Assembly: GCA_036271855.1 (NCBI GenBank)
Contig: DATAZV010000015.1
Location: 1 to 18,531, forward strand
Length of the DNA: 18,531 nucleotides
Origin: JAQGMJ01 sp036271855
GTDB lineage: Bacteria; Pseudomonadota; Gammaproteobacteria; Burkholderiales; JAEUOS01
Direction: 5' to 3'
Shown: positions 1 through 7,240 of the stretch, piece after piece
Layout: the number at the start of each line of letters is the position of its first letter
Position numbering within the stretch: the first letter of the stretch is position 1
Notes under the pieces: model-generated
Database searches by the model: none
What the model was told of the DNA's origin: nothing
What the model saw: only the letters and a program-made list of their open reading frames with translations
Translations under genes and position numbers: made by a program

Positions 1-251
1 CCACGATGATCGCCGACACCGAGCGGCAGATCGCCTTCCGTGTCGCCGAAGACGCGACCAAGGTCGACGTCAAGGCTGCCGTCGAAGCGATGTTCAAGGA
101 CCAGAAGGTCGAAGTCGCCAGCGTGCAGATCCTCAACATCAAGGGCAAAGAGAAGCGCTTCGGCCGTTCCATCGGCCGCCGTCGCAACTGGAAAAAAGCC
201 TATGTCTGCCTCAAAGAAGGCAGCGACCTGAATCTCGCGGAGGCCGCGTAA
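1..251 (+). CDS. rplW: 50S ribosomal protein L23, 5' truncated
   Basis: This is the C-terminal part (about 83 codons) of L23, a primary 23S rRNA binding protein near the polypeptide exit tunnel that docks trigger factor and SRP. The reading frame is open at the left window edge; the first whole codon is Thr at position 3. The segment KGKEKRFGRSIGRRRNWKKA is the characteristic rRNA-binding loop of bacterial L23. The family is usually about 95-105 residues, so roughly 15-20 residues lie outside the window. An internal ATG at 6 should not be taken as the start. The gene ends one base before rplB, and the ribosome binding site of rplB (GCGGAGG, 237-243) lies inside its last codons, consistent with coupled translation. 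Confidence 0.97.
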   Translation, partial: TMIADTERQIAFRVAEDATKVDVKAAVEAMFKDQKVEVASVQILNIKGKEKRFGRSIGRRRNWKKAYVCLKEGSDLNLAEAA

Positions 252-252
252 C

Positions 253-1077
253 ATGCTGATCAAACTCAAGCCCTCCTCGCCCGGTCGCCGTGGCGTGGTG
301 CGCGTGTTCACCCCCGGCCTGCACAAGGGCCGCCCGGTGGATGCGCTGATCGAAAAGAAGACGCGTACCGCCGGCCGCAACAACAACGGCCACATCACCA
401 CGCGTCACATTGGTGGCGGCCATAAACAGCATTACCGTCTGGTGGATTTCAAGCGCGACAAGGACGGTATCCCCGCCAAGGTCGAACGCCTGGAATACGA
501 CCCGAACCGCACCGCCCACCTGGCCCTGCTGCTGTACGCAGACGGCGAGCGCCGCTACATCATCGCCCCCAAGGGCGTTGAAGTCGGCACGCCCCTGGTC
601 TCCGGCGCGGAAGCGCCGATCAAGGCAGGCAACTGCCTGCCGATCCGCAACATCCCGGTCGGCACCACGATCCACTGCATCGAAATGCTGCCCGGCAAGG
701 GCGCGCAGATCGCCCGTTCGGCCGGCACCGCAGTGCAACTGCTGGCGCGTGAAGGCACCTACGCCCAGCTGCGCCTGCGTTCCGGTGAAATCCGCCGCGT
801 GCACATCGAGTGCCGCGCGACCATCGGTGAAGTCGGCAACGAAGAGCACTCCTTGCGCCAGATCGGCAAGGCCGGTGCGAATCGCTGGCGCGGCATCCGC
901 CCCACCGTCCGCGGTGTGGTGATGAACCCGGTGGATCACCCGCACGGCGGCGGCGAAGGCAAGACCGCCGCAGGCCGCGACCCGGTAACGCCTTGGGGCC
1001 AGAAGACCAAGGGCTACCGTACCCGCAAGAACAAGCGCACGACCGGTATGATCGTGCAGCGCCGTCACAAGAAGTAA
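253..1077 (+). CDS. rplB: 50S ribosomal protein L2
   Basis: L2 is a core 23S rRNA binding protein needed for subunit association and for the peptidyl transferase centre. The product has 274 residues, the normal family length. The N-terminal OB-like domain is followed by the SH3-like domain and the basic C-terminal extension. The near-invariant stretch MNPVDHPHGGGEGK is present at about residues 224-237 and includes His229, the conserved histidine studied in peptidyl transfer. The start ATG follows the rplW stop by one base, and the GGAGG-like element sits about 9 bases upstream. Nothing in the sequence departs from the family. Confidence 0.98.
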   Translation: MLIKLKPSSPGRRGVVRVFTPGLHKGRPVDALIEKKTRTAGRNNNGHITTRHIGGGHKQHYRLVDFKRDKDGIPAKVERLEYDPNRTAHLALLLYADGERRYIIAPKGVEVGTPLVSGAEAPIKAGNCLPIRNIPVGTTIHCIEMLPGKGAQIARSAGTAVQLLAREGTYAQLRLRSGEIRRVHIECRATIGEVGNEEHSLRQIGKAGANRWRGIRPTVRGVVMNPVDHPHGGGEGKTAAGRDPVTPWGQKTKGYRTRKNKRTTGMIVQRRHKK

Positions 1078-1090
1078 GAGGGCTTAAGAC

Positions 1091-1378
1091 ATGGCACGTT
1101 CCGTAAAAAAAGGGCCGTTCGTCGACGCCCACCTCGTTCGGAAGATCGAGACCGCGCAGCGCAACAAGGACAAGAAGCCGATCAAGACCTGGTCGCGCCG
1201 GTCCACGATCCTGCCCGACTTCATCGGCCTGACCGTGGCGGTACACAACGGCAAGCAGCATATTCCGGTGTACATCTCCGAGAACATGGTCGGCCACAAG
1301 CTCGGCGAATTTGCGCTCACCCGCACCTTCAAGGGTCACCCGGCCGATAAAAAGGCCAATGTGGCCGGCAAGAAATAA
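1091..1378 (+). CDS. rpsS: 30S ribosomal protein S19
   Basis: S19 sits in the head of the small subunit, pairs with S13 and contacts the A-site tRNA and the intersubunit bridge. The product has 95 residues (typical 91-93). It starts MARSVKKGPFVDAHL and contains the conserved KTWSRRSTILPDFIG and GHKLGEFALTRTFKGH blocks. The few extra residues are a lysine-rich tail. The start is supported by an AGAGGG element (1077-1082) about 8 bases upstream of the ATG. It is the third gene here of the S10 operon, 13 bp after rplB. Confidence 0.98.
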   Translation: MARSVKKGPFVDAHLVRKIETAQRNKDKKPIKTWSRRSTILPDFIGLTVAVHNGKQHIPVYISENMVGHKLGEFALTRTFKGHPADKKANVAGKK

Positions 1379-1389
1379 GGCAGACCATC

Positions 1390-1728
1390 ATGGAAACCAA
1401 AGCTTCCCTGCGCGGTGTACGCCTGTCGGCCCAGAAGGGCCGGCTGGTCGCCGACCAGATCCGCGGCATGGCCGTGGACAAGGCGCTGAACGTTCTCGCC
1501 TTCTCGCCGAAAAAGGGCGCGACCATCATCAAGAAGGTGCTCGAGTCCGCGATCGCCAACGCCGAGCACAACGACGGCGCCGACATCGACGAGCTGAAGG
1601 TCAAGACCATCTATGTCGAAAAGGGCATGGTCTTGAAGCGCTTCACCGCGCGCGCCAAAGGGCGCGGCAACCGCATCAGCAAACAAACCTGCCACGTCTA
1701 CCTGACCGTCGGCGACGGCAAGAACTAA
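1390..1728 (+). CDS. rplV: 50S ribosomal protein L22
   Basis: L22 binds several 23S rRNA domains and its extended hairpin lines the nascent peptide tunnel near the macrolide site. The product has 112 residues, as usual. Conserved features are the N-terminal LRGVRLSAQKGRLVADQIRG, the central ESAIANAEHN helix, and the tunnel hairpin around residues 82-99 (KRFTARAKGRGNRISKQ). The hairpin has no deletion of the kind seen in macrolide-resistant mutants. It begins 11 bp after rpsS with a TAAGG element overlapping the rpsS stop. Confidence 0.98.
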   Translation: METKASLRGVRLSAQKGRLVADQIRGMAVDKALNVLAFSPKKGATIIKKVLESAIANAEHNDGADIDELKVKTIYVEKGMVLKRFTARAKGRGNRISKQTCHVYLTVGDGKN

Positions 1729-1737
1729 GGATCCGCG

Positions 1738-2643
1738 ATGGGACAGAAAATACATCCGACCGGGTTTCGGCTCAGCGTTACGAAGAACTGGTCTTCGCGC
1801 TGGTACGCCAACAACCGCGACTTCGCGACCATGCTGGGCGAGGACCTGAAGGTCCGTGAATACCTGCGCAAAAAGCTGGCGCACGCCTCCGTCGGCCGCG
1901 TCCTGATCGAGCGCCCCTCCAAGACCGCGCGCATCACCGTGTTCTCGGCCCGTCCGGGCGTGGTGATCGGCAAGAAGGGCGAAGACATCGAAACGCTCAA
2001 GGCCGATCTGCACAAGCTGATGGGCGTGCCGGTGCACGTCAACATCGAAGAAATCCGCAAGCCCGAGCTCGACGCGCAACTGATCGCCGACTCGATCGCC
2101 CAGCAGCTCGAAAAGCGCATCATGTTCCGCCGCGCGATGAAGCGCGCGATGCAAAACGCCATGCGCCTGGGCGCGCAAGGCATCAAGATCATGTCCTCAG
2201 GCCGCTTGAACGGCATCGAAATCGCCCGTTGCGAGTGGTATCGCGAAGGCCGTGTGCCGCTGCACACCCTGCGCGCCGACATCGACTACGGTTTCGGTGA
2301 AGCCCGCACCACCTACGGCGTCATCGGCATCAAGGTATGGGTCTACAAGGGTGACATCCTGGGCAAGAACGAACAGCCCGCCGTCACTGCCGCCGCACCG
2401 GAAGCAACGCCGGAACCGGATCGCCGTCCGCGCCGCGGCCCGCCGCGTGGTGCCGACGCCCCCCGCGGTGCGCCTGCAGGCGACAAGCCGGCGCCGCGCC
2501 GCCGCAGCGCCGCCCCGCGCGGTGCCGCCGAGGATGTGAAGCCCGAACCCGCGCCCGCTGCCAAGCCGGCTGACGCGGCGCCCGTAGCCAAGGCCCCCGC
2601 CAAGCGCGTGCGCAAGGCGGCGGACGAAGGCAAGAAGGAGTAA
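1738..2643 (+). CDS. rpsC: 30S ribosomal protein S3 with long Ala/Pro/Arg tail
   Basis: S3 forms part of the mRNA entry channel and has helicase-related function on the 30S subunit. The product has 301 residues against 233 in Escherichia coli. Residues 1-211 form the ordinary protein, with the KH domain loop GVVIGKKGEDIE at 74-85 and the C-terminal domain ending in KVWVYKGDILGK. Residues 212-301 are a low-complexity tail rich in Ala, Pro, Arg and Lys with PRG/PRR repeats. Long basic tails on S3 are known in betaproteobacteria, so this is an expansion of a known trait rather than a fusion with a recognised domain. AAGGA (1727-1731) supports the start. The reading frame shows no break. Confidence 0.97.
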   Translation: MGQKIHPTGFRLSVTKNWSSRWYANNRDFATMLGEDLKVREYLRKKLAHASVGRVLIERPSKTARITVFSARPGVVIGKKGEDIETLKADLHKLMGVPVHVNIEEIRKPELDAQLIADSIAQQLEKRIMFRRAMKRAMQNAMRLGAQGIKIMSSGRLNGIEIARCEWYREGRVPLHTLRADIDYGFGEARTTYGVIGIKVWVYKGDILGKNEQPAVTAAAPEATPEPDRRPRRGPPRGADAPRGAPAGDKPAPRRRSAAPRGAAEDVKPEPAPAAKPADAAPVAKAPAKRVRKAADEGKKE

Positions 2644-2649
2644 TCGAAC

Positions 2650-3066
2650 ATGCTGCAACCAGCACGCCGGAAATACCGGAAAGAGCAAAAAGGCCGCAAC
2701 AAGGGCATCGCCACGCGCGGCAACAAGGTGTCGTTCGGCGACTTCGGCCTGAAGGCCGTCGGCCGTGGCCGCCTCACCGCGCGCCAGATCGAAGCCGCGC
2801 GCCGCGCCATGACCCGCCACATCAAGCGCGGCGGGCGCATCTGGATCCGCATTTTCCCGGACAAGCCCATTTCGTCCAAGCCGGCCGAAGTGCGCATGGG
2901 TAACGGTAAAGGCAACCCGGAGTACTACGTCGCCGAGATTCAGCCGGGCAAGGTCCTGTATGAGATGGACGGCGTCGACGAAGCCCTGGCGCGCGAGGCG
3001 TTTCGCCTGGCCGCCGCCAAGCTGCCGATTTCCACCACCTTTGTCAGCCGCCAGGTCGGCGCCTGA
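2650..3066 (+). CDS. rplP: 50S ribosomal protein L16
   Basis: L16 organises the A-site region of the large subunit and is required for late 50S assembly. The product has 138 residues (136 in E. coli). It starts MLQPARRKYRKEQKGRN and keeps the VRMGNGKGNPEYYV block; Arg82 here matches the arginine (Arg81) that is hydroxylated in E. coli L16. The ribosome binding site AAGGAG (2635-2640) lies in the last codons of rpsC, and the intergenic distance is 6 bp, so translation is probably coupled to rpsC. Confidence 0.98.
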   Translation: MLQPARRKYRKEQKGRNKGIATRGNKVSFGDFGLKAVGRGRLTARQIEAARRAMTRHIKRGGRIWIRIFPDKPISSKPAEVRMGNGKGNPEYYVAEIQPGKVLYEMDGVDEALAREAFRLAAAKLPISTTFVSRQVGA

Positions 3067-3080
3067 TCACGGAGAACATC

Positions 3081-3281
3081 ATGAGCAAAGCCAGTGAATT
3101 GCGCTCCAAGGATGACGCCGGGCTCACCAAGGAACTCACGGACCTGCTGAAGGCCCAGTTCTCGGTGCGCATGCAGGCCGCCACCCAGCAGCTGACCAAC
3201 ACCAGCCAGATCAAGAAGACGCGCCGCGACATCGCCCGTGTGCGCACCCTGCAGCGCGAAGCGCAGCTGAAAAAGGCGTAA
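3081..3281 (+). CDS. rpmC: 50S ribosomal protein L29
   Basis: L29 is a small helical protein next to L23 at the tunnel exit. The product has 66 residues, the normal size, with two long helices. The motif SELRSKDDAGLTKELTDLLK at the N-terminus and the C-terminal IKKTRRDIARVRTLQREAQ match the family. GGAG (3071-3074) precedes the ATG. It sits between rplP and rpsQ in the canonical order, with 14 bp and 11 bp spacers. Confidence 0.97.
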   Translation: MSKASELRSKDDAGLTKELTDLLKAQFSVRMQAATQQLTNTSQIKKTRRDIARVRTLQREAQLKKA

Positions 3282-3292
3282 GGACGTAACGT

Positions 3293-3601
3293 ATGAACGC
3301 TCAAACCGAAACCTCCGCTGTTGCCGCCACGGCCCCTGCCAAGAAGGCGTCGCTCAAGCGCACCCTGACCGGCCGCGTGGTCAGCGACAAGATGAACAAG
3401 ACCGTCACCGTGCTGGTCGAGCGCCGGGTCAAGCACCCGACCATCGGCAAGTACATGACCCGGTCGAAGAAATTCCACGCCCACAGCGAAACCAACGAAT
3501 ACAAGTTGGGCGACCTGGTCGAAATCGCTGAAACCAGCCCGATTTCCAAGACCAAGGCCTGGACCGTGACCAAATTGCTGGAAAAGTCGCGCCTGGTCTG
3601 A
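3293..3601 (+). CDS. rpsQ: 30S ribosomal protein S17 with N-terminal extension
   Basis: S17 is a primary 16S rRNA binding protein with an OB fold, needed early in 30S assembly. The product has 102 residues; the conserved core starts at about residue 23 with RTLTGRVVSDKMNKTVTVLV and ends PISKTKAWTVTKLLEK. The preceding 20 or so residues (Ala, Thr and Lys rich) are an extension compared with the 84-residue E. coli protein. The start at 3293 is supported by AAGGA at 3280-3284, overlapping the rpmC stop; no internal ATG exists before the core. It is the last gene of the S10 cluster. Confidence 0.97.
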   Translation: MNAQTETSAVAATAPAKKASLKRTLTGRVVSDKMNKTVTVLVERRVKHPTIGKYMTRSKKFHAHSETNEYKLGDLVEIAETSPISKTKAWTVTKLLEKSRLV

Positions 3602-3620
3602 AGTTTTCGCCTGCCGGCTC

Positions 3621-3649
3621 TTGCGTCGGCCGGTTTAGCATCGTATAAT
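3621..3649 (+). promoter_or_regulatory. Sigma70-type promoter for the spc cluster
   Basis: A perfect -10 hexamer TATAAT (3644-3649) lies 17 bp after TTGCGT (3621-3626), a 3/6 match to the -35 consensus. It sits in the longest gap between ribosomal genes here, 20 bp after the rpsQ stop. Transcription would start near 3656, giving an unusually long leader of about 155 nt before rplN. A modest hairpin (CCGGC 3614-3618 with GCCGG 3629-3633, then TTT) overlaps the -35 region and could act as a weak end for the S10 transcript. Promoter activity is inferred from the hexamers only. Confidence 0.72.
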
Positions 3650-3655
3650 TGTCGG

Positions 3656-3810
3656 CTTTCCTGCGTTCGGCTGCTTGTTTTCCCGGCGGCGCGCAGTGAC
3701 AAGCAGCAGCACAGGTTCCTCATCCGCAGTCTAAAACCCGTACGGGTTCCAAAACTGACTGGCCGCGACGCGAAGCGTCAACGTCAGGAAAAGTTGGAAA
3801 AAGGTGAATC
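3656..3810 (+). promoter_or_regulatory. Structured 5' leader of rplN with three inverted repeats
   Basis: The stretch between the promoter and rplN carries no credible gene. It holds three inverted repeats: GCTGCTTGT / ACAAGCAGC (3670-3678 and 3699-3707, loop 20); the perfect 14-bp palindrome AACCCGTACGGGTT (3735-3748); and a nested hairpin with CTGAC / GTCAG outside (3755-3759, 3783-3787) and GACGC-GAA-GCGTC inside (3767-3779). The ribosome binding site AAGGTGA (3801-3807) follows immediately. The order suggests an mRNA leader able to fold just upstream of the initiation region. Autoregulation by a ribosomal protein is a plausible inference; the classical S8 site of E. coli is elsewhere, near rplE. 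Confidence 0.5.
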
Positions 3811-4179
3811 ATGATTCAAATGCAGTCCAGATTGGACGTTGCCGACAATACCGGCGCGCGTTCCGTCATGTGCATCAAGGTGCTGGGCGGTTCCAAGCGC
3901 CGGTATGCCTCGATCGGCGACGTCATCAAGGTGTCCATCAAGGATGCGGCCCCGCGCGGGCGCGTCAAGAAGGGCGAAGTCTATAACGCCGTGGTGGTGC
4001 GTACCGCCAAGGGCGTGCGCCGTGGCGACGGCTCGCTGATCAAGTTCGACAGCAATGCCGCCGTGCTGCTCAACGCCAAGCTCGAGCCGATCGGCACCCG
4101 TATTTTCGGGCCGGTCACCCGTGAGCTGCGCACCGAGCGGTTCATGAAGATCGTCTCCCTGGCGCCGGAGGTTCTGTAA
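3811..4179 (+). CDS. rplN: 50S ribosomal protein L14
   Basis: L14 binds helix 95 region rRNA and forms intersubunit bridges with 16S rRNA. The product has 122 residues, identical to the usual length. It starts MIQMQSRLDVADNTGAR and keeps the GSKRRYASIGDVIKVSIKDA block and the C-terminal RFMKIVSLAPEVL. It is the first gene of the spc cluster. An overlapping ATG-started frame at 3804 is a shadow; the conserved N-terminus sets the start at 3811. Its TAA is followed directly by the ATG of rplX with no spacer. Confidence 0.98.
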   Translation: MIQMQSRLDVADNTGARSVMCIKVLGGSKRRYASIGDVIKVSIKDAAPRGRVKKGEVYNAVVVRTAKGVRRGDGSLIKFDSNAAVLLNAKLEPIGTRIFGPVTRELRTERFMKIVSLAPEVL

Positions 4180-4497
4180 ATGGAAAAGATCCGCAAAGGC
4201 GACGACGTCATCGTCATCACCGGCCGCGACAAGGGCAAGCGCGGTACCGTGCTCAAGCGCGTGGATGAAACCCACGTGCTGGTCGAAGGCATCAACCAGG
4301 TGAAAAAGCACACCAAACCGAACCCGATGAAAGGCCAGACCGGCGGCATCATCGACAAGGCCGTGCCGATCGACATCTCCAACGTGGCGCTGTTCAACCC
4401 GGCGACCCAAAAGGCAGACCGTGTCGGCTTCAAGATCGATGGCGGCTCCAAGGTGCGCGTGTTCCGTTCGAACGGCGCCCAGGTCGACGCGAAGTAA
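4180..4497 (+). CDS. rplX: 50S ribosomal protein L24
   Basis: L24 is an assembly-initiator protein that binds the 5' region of 23S rRNA. The product has 105 residues. A KOW motif is visible near the N-terminus (KGDDVIVITGRDKGKRGTVL), followed by the VEGINQVKKHTKPNP segment typical of the family. The gene begins on the base after the rplN stop. Its ribosome binding site GGAGG (4166-4170) is inside the rplN coding region, so it is very likely translated by coupling. Confidence 0.98.
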   Translation: MEKIRKGDDVIVITGRDKGKRGTVLKRVDETHVLVEGINQVKKHTKPNPMKGQTGGIIDKAVPIDISNVALFNPATQKADRVGFKIDGGSKVRVFRSNGAQVDAK

Positions 4498-4506
4498 GGA
4501 ACCATC

Positions 4507-5046
4507 ATGGCGCGTTTACAGCAGGAATACAAAGACAAGATCGCTCCCGAACTGATCAAGAAGTTCGGGTTCAAGTCGGTGATGCAAGTGCCGCGCATCA
4601 CCAAGGTCACGCTCAACATGGGTGTGGCCGAGGCGGTTGCCGACAAGAAGATCATGGAACACGCCGTCGGCGACATGACCAAGATCGCCGGCCAGAAGCC
4701 GGTCGTCACCAAGTCGAAAAAGGCGATCGCCGGCTTCAAGATCCGCGAAGGCTATCCGATCGGCTGCATGGTCACCCTGCGCGGTGCCCGCATGTACGAA
4801 TTCATCGATCGTTTCGTCACCATCGCGCTGCCGCGCGTGCGCGACTTCCGCGGCATCTCCGGCCGCTCCTTCGACGGCCGCGGCAACTACAACATCGGTG
4901 TCAAGGAACAGATCATTTTCCCCGAGATCGAGTACGACAAGATTGACGCGATCCGCGGCATGAACATCAGCATCACCACCACGGCGAAGAACGACGAAGA
5001 GGCGCGTGCCCTTCTGGCTGCGTTCAAGTTCCCGTTCAAGACCTAG
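4507..5046 (+). CDS. rplE: 50S ribosomal protein L5
   Basis: L5 binds 5S rRNA and contacts the P-site tRNA elbow. The product has 179 residues as in E. coli. It contains KVTLNMGVAEAVADKK, the glycine-rich GYPIGCMVTLRG and the RDFRGISGRSFDGRGNYN block. AAGGA at 4496-4500 overlaps the rplX stop and supports the ATG. In E. coli the translational repressor S8 binds at the rplX-rplE junction; the 9-bp spacer here leaves no room for that element outside the coding sequence, and I did not find an obvious equivalent. Confidence 0.98.
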   Translation: MARLQQEYKDKIAPELIKKFGFKSVMQVPRITKVTLNMGVAEAVADKKIMEHAVGDMTKIAGQKPVVTKSKKAIAGFKIREGYPIGCMVTLRGARMYEFIDRFVTIALPRVRDFRGISGRSFDGRGNYNIGVKEQIIFPEIEYDKIDAIRGMNISITTTAKNDEEARALLAAFKFPFKT

Positions 5047-5058
5047 GGCGAAACGACC

Positions 5059-5364
5059 ATGGCAAAACTTTCACTCATCAACCGCGAACTCAAGCGCGAG
5101 CTTCTCGTGAAGAAATTCAAGGGCAAGCGCGACGCGCTCAACGCGGTGATCAACGATTCCAAGCGCTCGGACGAAGAGCGCATGGAGGCGCGCCTGAAGC
5201 TGCAGGCGCTGCCGCGCAATTCCAGCCCGAGCCGCCAGCGCAATCGTTGCGCGCTGACCGGCCGGCCACGCGGCACCTACAGCAAATTCGGACTGGCGCG
5301 CAACAAGTTGCGCGACGCGATCATGAGCGGCCTGGTGCCGGGCGTGGTCAAGGCTAGCTGGTAA
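5059..5364 (+). CDS. rpsN: 30S ribosomal protein S14, zinc-independent form
   Basis: S14 completes the 30S head beside S3 and S10. The product has 101 residues, the length of the long form without zinc ligands: there is a single cysteine (in NRCALTGRPRG) and no pair of CxxC motifs. The C-terminal block GRPRGTYSKFGLARNKLR is canonical. It follows rplE by 12 bp and precedes rpsH by 30 bp. A TAGGG-type element near 5044-5048 is the likely ribosome binding site. Confidence 0.98.
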   Translation: MAKLSLINRELKRELLVKKFKGKRDALNAVINDSKRSDEERMEARLKLQALPRNSSPSRQRNRCALTGRPRGTYSKFGLARNKLRDAIMSGLVPGVVKASW

Positions 5365-5394
5365 GGCGAACGGACAGGTTTAGGAGAATCATTC

Positions 5395-5790
5395 ATGAGC
5401 ATGAGCGATCCCATCGCCGATATGCTGACGCGAATCCGCAACGCGCAGTCCGCCAACAAGACTGAAGTTGTGATGCCGTCGTCAAAGCTGAAAATCGCGA
5501 TCGCCAAGGTATTGAAGGACGAAGGTTACGTCGACGATTTCGCCATCCGCGAAGCCGACGGCAAGCCGGAGCTGTCGATTGCGCTGAAGTATTACGCCGA
5601 CAAGCCGGTAATCGATCGTATCGAGCGCATTTCGCGCCCCGGCCTGCGCATCTACAAGGGCAAGGAAGACATCCCCACCGTGATGAACGGCCTGGGCGTG
5701 GCGATCCTCTCCACCTCCAAGGGGGTGATGACCGACCGCAAGGCGCGCGCTACCGGTGTCGGCGGCGAAGTGCTGTGCGTCGTCGCCTAA
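5395..5790 (+). CDS. rpsH: 30S ribosomal protein S8
   Basis: S8 binds the central domain of 16S rRNA, and in E. coli it also represses translation of the spc operon mRNA. The product has 131 residues. It starts MSMSDPIADMLTRIRN and ends with the conserved VMTDRKARATGVGGEVLCVV. Two in-frame ATGs exist at 5395 and 5401. AGGAG at 5382-5386 is 8 bases from the first and 14 from the second, so the first is preferred, matching E. coli MSMQDPIADML. Confidence 0.98.
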   Translation: MSMSDPIADMLTRIRNAQSANKTEVVMPSSKLKIAIAKVLKDEGYVDDFAIREADGKPELSIALKYYADKPVIDRIERISRPGLRIYKGKEDIPTVMNGLGVAILSTSKGVMTDRKARATGVGGEVLCVVA

Positions 5791-5800
5791 GGAGCCCATA

Positions 5801-6334
5801 ATGTCCCGCGTAGGTAAATCTCCGATCAGTCTGCCCAAGGGTGTGGAAACCACCATCGCCAACGGCAGCATCACCGTCAAGGGCCCGCTGGGCACCCTGA
5901 CGCAGGCCCTCTCCGACACCGTCACCATCACCAAGGACGGCGACGTCCTGCAGGTGGCGCCGGTGGGCGAGTCGCGCAACGCCGATGCCATGTCGGGCAC
6001 GGTGCGCGCGCTGGTCAACAACATGGTCACCGGTGTCACCAAGGGCTTCGAAAAGAAGCTCAACCTGGTCGGCGTCGGCTATCGCGCCCAGGCGCAAGGC
6101 GACAAACTCAACCTGTCGCTTGGGTTTAGCCACCCGGTGGTGCATGCGATGCCCAAGGGCGTCAAGTGCGAAACCCCGGCGCAGACCGAAATCCTGATCA
6201 AGGGCATCGACAAGCAGCAAGTCGGCCAGGTCGCCGCTGAAGTGCGCGCCTACCGTCCGCCGGAGCCCTACAAGGGCAAGGGCGTGCGTTACGCCAACGA
6301 GCGCGTCATCATCAAAGAGACCAAGAAGAAGTAA
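5801..6334 (+). CDS. rplF: 50S ribosomal protein L6
   Basis: L6 binds near the sarcin-ricin loop and the factor-binding centre. The product has 177 residues, the E. coli length. It starts MSRVGKSPISLPKGV and ends with the conserved RPPEPYKGKGVRYANERV block followed by a lysine-rich tail. The frame is open back to 5756, but AAGGAG (5789-5794) overlapping the rpsH stop and the conserved N-terminus place the start at 5801. Confidence 0.98.
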   Translation: MSRVGKSPISLPKGVETTIANGSITVKGPLGTLTQALSDTVTITKDGDVLQVAPVGESRNADAMSGTVRALVNNMVTGVTKGFEKKLNLVGVGYRAQAQGDKLNLSLGFSHPVVHAMPKGVKCETPAQTEILIKGIDKQQVGQVAAEVRAYRPPEPYKGKGVRYANERVIIKETKKK

Positions 6335-6343
6335 GGGCTCATC

Positions 6344-6694
6344 ATGGACAAGAAAATCTCCCGTACCCGCCGCGCGCAACAAACGCGCCGCAAGATTGCC
6401 TCCCAAAAGGCGAACCGGCTTACCGTGCATCGCACCAACAGCCACATCTATGCCCAGGTGATCTCGGAGGCCGGCAAAGTGCTGGCCGCCGCCTCCACCA
6501 ACGAGGCCGATGTGCGCAAGGATGTGGCCAATGGCGGCAACGCCAAGGCTGCCGCCGCCGTGGGCAAGCGCATCGCCGAAAAAGCGGTGGCTGCCGGTGT
6601 TGCCGAGGTGGCATTCGACCGTTCCGGTTTTGCCTACCACGGCCGCGTCAAGGCGCTGGCCGAAGCCGCGCGTGAAGCCGGCCTGAAGTTCTAA
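6344..6694 (+). CDS. rplR: 50S ribosomal protein L18
   Basis: L18 is a 5S rRNA binding protein of the central protuberance. The product has 116 residues (117 in E. coli). A basic N-terminus (RTRRAQQTRRKIA) is followed by LTVHRTNSHIYAQVI and the family signature FDRSGFAYHGRVKALAEAAR near the C-terminus. It sits 9 bp after rplF and 12 bp before rpsE, with TAAGG overlapping the upstream stop as ribosome binding site. Confidence 0.98.
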   Translation: MDKKISRTRRAQQTRRKIASQKANRLTVHRTNSHIYAQVISEAGKVLAAASTNEADVRKDVANGGNAKAAAAVGKRIAEKAVAAGVAEVAFDRSGFAYHGRVKALAEAAREAGLKF

Positions 6695-6706
6695 GGAATC
6701 GCAGAC

Positions 6707-7231
6707 ATGGCAAAAATGCAAAAAGTGCAGGCTGGCGCCGAGGGTCGTGATGACGGCATGCGCGAAAAGATGATCGCGGTCAACCGCGTCACCAAGGTGG
6801 TCAAGGGCGGCCGGATTCTCGGTTTTGCCGCCCTCACCGTGGTCGGCGACGGCGACGGCCGCATCGGCATGGGCAAGGGCAAGTCCCGCGAAGTGCCGGT
6901 GGCGGTGCAAAAGGCGATGGAAGAAGCGCGCCGCAAGCTGGTCAAGGTGCCGCTGAAGAACGGCACCCTGCAGCACACCGTGGTCGGCCGGCACGGCGCG
7001 GCCAAGGTGCTGATGATGCCCGCCTCCGAAGGTACCGGCATCATCGCCGGCGGCCCGATGCGCGCGGTGTTCGAAGCCGTCGGCGTCACCAACGTGCTGG
7101 CCAAGTGCCAGGGTTCGACCAACCCGTACAACGTGGTTCGCGCCACCCTCGACGGGCTGCTGAAGATGACCACGCCGGCCGAAGTCGCGGCCAAGCGCGG
7201 CAAGTCGGTCGAAGAAATCCTCGGCAATTAA
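6707..7231 (+). CDS. rpsE: 30S ribosomal protein S5
   Basis: S5 lies at the mRNA entrance of the 30S subunit and contributes to decoding accuracy. The product has 174 residues. The N-terminal dsRNA-binding-like domain contains VNRVTKVVKGGRILGF with the loop where spectinomycin resistance mutations arise in other species; no deletion is visible there. The C-terminal domain carries GTGIIAGGPMRAVFEAVG and GSTNPYNVVRATLDGL. AAGGA at the rplR stop supports the ATG. Confidence 0.98.
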   Translation: MAKMQKVQAGAEGRDDGMREKMIAVNRVTKVVKGGRILGFAALTVVGDGDGRIGMGKGKSREVPVAVQKAMEEARRKLVKVPLKNGTLQHTVVGRHGAAKVLMMPASEGTGIIAGGPMRAVFEAVGVTNVLAKCQGSTNPYNVVRATLDGLLKMTTPAEVAAKRGKSVEEILGN

Positions 7232-7240
7232 GGAATCGTC

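Noticed and set aside
4485..4520. Search for an S8 repressor site of the E. coli type at the rplX-rplE junction
   Set aside because: The spacer is only 9 bp and I saw no hairpin with the expected internal bulge; a site inside coding sequence cannot be excluded by eye.
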